A DNA stretch of 64,000 nt from Lepidostoma basale. Taxonomy: Eukaryota; Arthropoda; Insecta; Trichoptera; Lepidostomatidae. The stretch is taken from the NCBI GenBank assembly GCA_022606425.2, contig JAHDVF020000872.1:310001-374000 (forward strand). The letters are read 5' to 3'. Below the pieces are notes generated by a model. That model saw only the letters and a list, made by a program, of their open reading frames with translations, was not told the DNA's origin and searched no databases. This document shows positions 61,513 through 64,000 of this stretch, in pieces. A program made the position numbers and the translations under genes. The stretch's first letter is position 1; each line of letters begins with the position of its first letter.

Positions 61513-62065
61513 GAAAATTAGAAAAAGTTTTGATTATACCAGATTCTGACGTCCTTGAAAAGAGTGTCAACATTAAAAATATCTGTGAGAGGGTTTTTGA
61601 ATCTGAGTGTTTTAAATATTTATTTAAATTTACAGTGTAATCGATATTCAGGCGTCGCAAATCCGTTTCATCTCTTCCGTAGAATATACCAAATGGATTT
61701 ATTCCGTATTACCCCTGACTCTCAGCGAAATGGCTCAGTGAACGTAAACATTCCGACATCATAAATTCACAGAACATATGGAAACATCTGTAAATAGTGA
61801 TGGATTGAATACCTATCGTTGAGTTGTGTGAAACCAAATCGCATTGCGCCTAATAAAAATTCTATAAATAACCATAACAAAGCATATCTTTTCAATGTTA
61901 TAAAAACATACACAGATCCAATAAATATTATGGCAGCCTTTTGTTTATCCGATTCACCGTACATGTATGAGCCTACATTATACTTGAATTGTACATGTGC
62001 GTGCAACATCCAATATATTTTTAGTTTTTGAATGCACAACTATGGAATATTTATCAATTATTAAA
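61513..62065. other. No gene seen
   Basis: ORFs here are short and unconvincing; no repeat match. Confidence 0.4.
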
Positions 62066-62216
62066 CTAATTAACTAAGCATCACGCCGTCTCTCCGAAGG
62101 GGTAGACAGAAAAAATGGACCGCCACACTGTACATTCATTACATACTTTCTCGCTGCCTCAACACTCATACATAGTGTCATGCACGCACGTCGATTCCAC
62201 GGGCCGACATTGTTAG
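62066..62216 (-). mobile_element. LINE family C, 3' end, copy 17
   Basis: AACTAATTAACTAAGCATCACGCCG then CTCCGAAGGGGTAGACAG: complement of the C terminus with the CMSVEAA-like region. About 150 bp. Confidence 0.7.
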
Positions 62217-62290
62217 ATATTAAACTCTATATAAAATAATTTATACGAATGAAAACATTTTATAGAAATTTTATTATATTTCTAAATCTT

Positions 62291-62355
62291 TTAGATGATT
62301 TCAGATAATATAATAAAATTTTATAAATTTTATTATATTATCTGAAATCATCTAA
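62291..62355. repeat. Perfect 31-bp palindromic hairpin
   Basis: 62291-62321 is exactly complementary to 62325-62355 with loop TAT. Surroundings (ATACGAATGAAAACATTTTATAG at 62244) are K-like. Confidence 0.9.
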
Positions 62356-62360
62356 GTTGA

Positions 62361-62689
62361 AAACCCATTTTTTTCATATTTCAAACCCAATTTTAAACTT
62401 ATATATTTTGTTCTATTATACTTTCTAACCGATCGCGAACATCAGATGCAGCGCCCATATTTAGATTTTGAGATTTAAAACACGTCTTAATGCGCTTTTA
62501 AGGTGATAATAATTATTGTTATTATTATATGAACACAAAATTTCATACAAAAATAGAAATATCTTTTCGGAAATTGTGAATTTTGACCATCATTTCGAAA
62601 CCAAAAACATTATTTTTTGCATATACCAAACTATTCCAAAAAATTAGAGAAATTAGAAAAATTTTAAATTTTTAAAGCAAAGAAATGTA
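62361..62689. other. AT-rich stretch, no gene
   Basis: Nothing recognised. Confidence 0.4.
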
Positions 62690-63275
62690 TTTTTTGTGAA
62701 TGTATACTTATACTTGTATACGAATCCTGGATTTCACCCATGGTGGGTGATTAATTCATGAAATTTAATTGTATCTCAATAGAGACGTAGATGCAAACTG
62801 GAAACTGAATATGGTTGATGATGATGATGATGATGATTTAAATAGCGCCATTTTTGTGAAAGATTCACTTCAAGGGCGCTCAACGTCCAGAAAGCTTATC
62901 TTAAAAATAAAAGTTTTAAGAGAGCTTCTGAACACTCCTTCGTCGTCTTGATTGCGGATATTGTAGGGCAGCCTGTTCCACGCCGTCGGTCCTGCGATGC
63001 CAAAAGCGCGATCTGCGAAGTTTGAAGCTCCTTGGCGCCGCGGGACGAGAAGTTTGTGTGTTGCTTCTTCCTTCGAGGATCGTAGAGTTGACTGCCGAGG
63101 GTTCAAATTTGTCAGCTGGCAAAGTTCTGTGAGGTAATGGGGCGCTCGTCCATGTAAGGCCTTGTGAACAAGTAGACACAGTTTATAGTCGATTCGCTCA
63201 GGTAACCTTAGCCAGTGAAGTCGAGGTGTGATCAAGGTGTTTACAGGACTTATGACCTGTTATTGGTTGGGTTCC
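62690..63275 (+). repeat. Repeat B, copy 7 (Z-X), split by an L2-type LINE
   Basis: Z (GTGAATGTATACTTATACTTG, TGGATTTCACCCATGGTGGG) and X up to GAATATGGTTGAT; X resumes at 63232 with GATCAAGGTGTTTACAGGAC. The gap is filled by the LINE. Confidence 0.75.
62825..63231 (-). pseudogene. L2/CR1-type LINE, RT C-terminus with (ATC)n tail
   Basis: Minus strand ORF (63235-62870) reads LHWLRLPERIDYKLCLLVHK, ALHGRAPHYLTELCQL, STLRSSKEEATHKLLVPRRQ, NFADRAFGIAGPTAWNRLPY and SSLKTFIFKI, the classic LHWLP...R..YK...L..K.L.G.AP.YL...L and A..WN.LP...R end of L2/CR1-clade elements. The 3' UTR carries GCGCTATTTAAAT before a (ATC)n tail, also typical. Frame open but RT palm absent. Confidence 0.85.
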
Positions 63276-63294
63276 ACCCAACCAATGACAGGTC
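63254..63294. repeat. 19-bp inverted repeat at the end of B copy 7
   Basis: 63254-63272 pairs with 63276-63294 with one mismatch and a 3-nt loop. The right arm is a fold-back copy of the GACCTGTCATTGGTTGGG landmark of module X. Confidence 0.9.
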
Positions 63295-64000
63295 AAATGA
63301 TACATAAAACAAAGTTTTTTTTTAATTAAACAGTTTATATATTATTATATCTAATGGAAATAGCACGTTTAAAAGCCTGCCTTACTTTTGCGTCGCCTTT
63401 AAAGGACATTATCATAAAATACGTTTAATAATGACGTAGCAATGTTCATTTAAGTTTCAAATTTCATTCCCATGTAGTACTCGCATCATGAAACTGTAAA
63501 AAATACACGTTTTCATCATATCCATTAATTATCAATGTCTGTATTAATGATGCGTAATCAAATGGATCCATTACTCGTAATTTTTGTTTATTGTAAATAT
63601 ATATTTATACAATCAACATCTATCAAAGTATTAATTGAACAATAAAGTCATAAAAAACATAATATGTTCATTACAACGAATCAAGGAATTGTTTAGCAAC
63701 TGAAAGCTTATGATTGTTCTTTATTATGATATCTTTTAAGAAAAAGTTTTAATTTATTTTATTTACATTTTTTTTTAAATACTTCCTTATTATTAAAATG
63801 TGTGTAATTACATTTCTTTTTTTCTGTGGAACAAAGGCAGCCAATTACAATTCAGAACGGAAATGTACCAAATTTAAAGTACCTACTTCTCAAAGTCGTA
63901 CGGGAAATTATTAGTTTTTTTTCCTTCATAACATAGTGATATTAAAAGTCCTTCTTTCAAAAATGGTTTTTTAATCTTGGACAGAACATGTTTGACCTTT
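63295..64000. other. AT-rich stretch, no gene
   Basis: A K-like scrap (complement of TTATGATAATGTCCTTTAAAGG) near 63392-63420. Otherwise nothing recognised. Confidence 0.4.

Overview
This 64 kb window is eukaryotic nuclear DNA from an arthropod, most likely an insect with a large, AT-rich, repeat-laden genome. Evidence: many broken non-LTR reverse-transcriptase (RT) copies, mariner/Tc1, hAT and piggyBac-type DNA transposons, Penelope-like sequence, tRNA-derived SINEs, and no operons, ribosome binding sites or intact cellular genes. I cannot name the species. I recognise no host gene; nearly every long ORF is part of a mobile element or its antisense shadow.

Family labels used here are my own. 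A = LINE with an (ATTTG)n 3' tail. C = LINE with a (TTAG)n tail, about 18 copies. E, F, J = LINEs with (GAA)n tails. G, H, O, R, U = other broken LINE families. I = LINE with an (AATA)n tail, including the one long intact RT ORF. M = LINE 3' ends coding a C2H2 finger. L2 = an L2/CR1-like LINE. S = tRNA-derived SINE. D = non-autonomous element sharing the C 3' end. B = 0.3-0.6 kb modular repeat. K = fold-back repeat. N = two-copy repeat. P and L = hAT-type. T = IS630/Tc1-type with a GGTGCGG terminus. Q = Tc1-like. PB = piggyBac-type. PLE = Penelope-like.

Layout. 0-7 kb: A, S, B, J, R, H, K with a nested hAT MITE, F, two A copies, C, M and a heptamer microsatellite. 7-17 kb: E, I, F, U, two PLE palindromes (one split by a SINE), C split by a SINE, J, a decayed Penelope GIY-YIG region, and E with most of its RT domain. 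17-22 kb: F, a T transposon, Q with a nested hAT MITE, G, F and the piggyBac-type element. 22-31 kb: E with a hairpin end, C, A, C split by A, a new-looking TIR element, a mariner split by J, and J split by a solo-LTR-like insertion. 31-38 kb: B split by E, hAT L split by G, O, C, B, M, G. 38-50 kb: mostly C, E, N, H and I remnants plus the third PLE palindrome. 50-54 kb: K containing D containing B, the fourth PLE palindrome, and a second D. 54-58.3 kb: F interrupted by I and by A, the latter itself containing B. 58-64 kb: K, A split by hAT L (itself split by a SINE), F, E, C, and B split by an L2/CR1-type LINE.

Many insertions can be dated relative to one another because target-site duplications (TSDs) are legible. 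The most interesting signals are: (1) hammerhead-ribozyme-like motifs, head to head inside short palindromes related to a Penelope 3' end, one pair with covarying stem I bases; (2) D elements that share only their 3' end and tail with the abundant LINE C, a LINE/parasite pairing; (3) B elements with permuted or terminally repeated modules and 12-16 bp TSDs; (4) several perfect or near-perfect fold-back structures at element ends.
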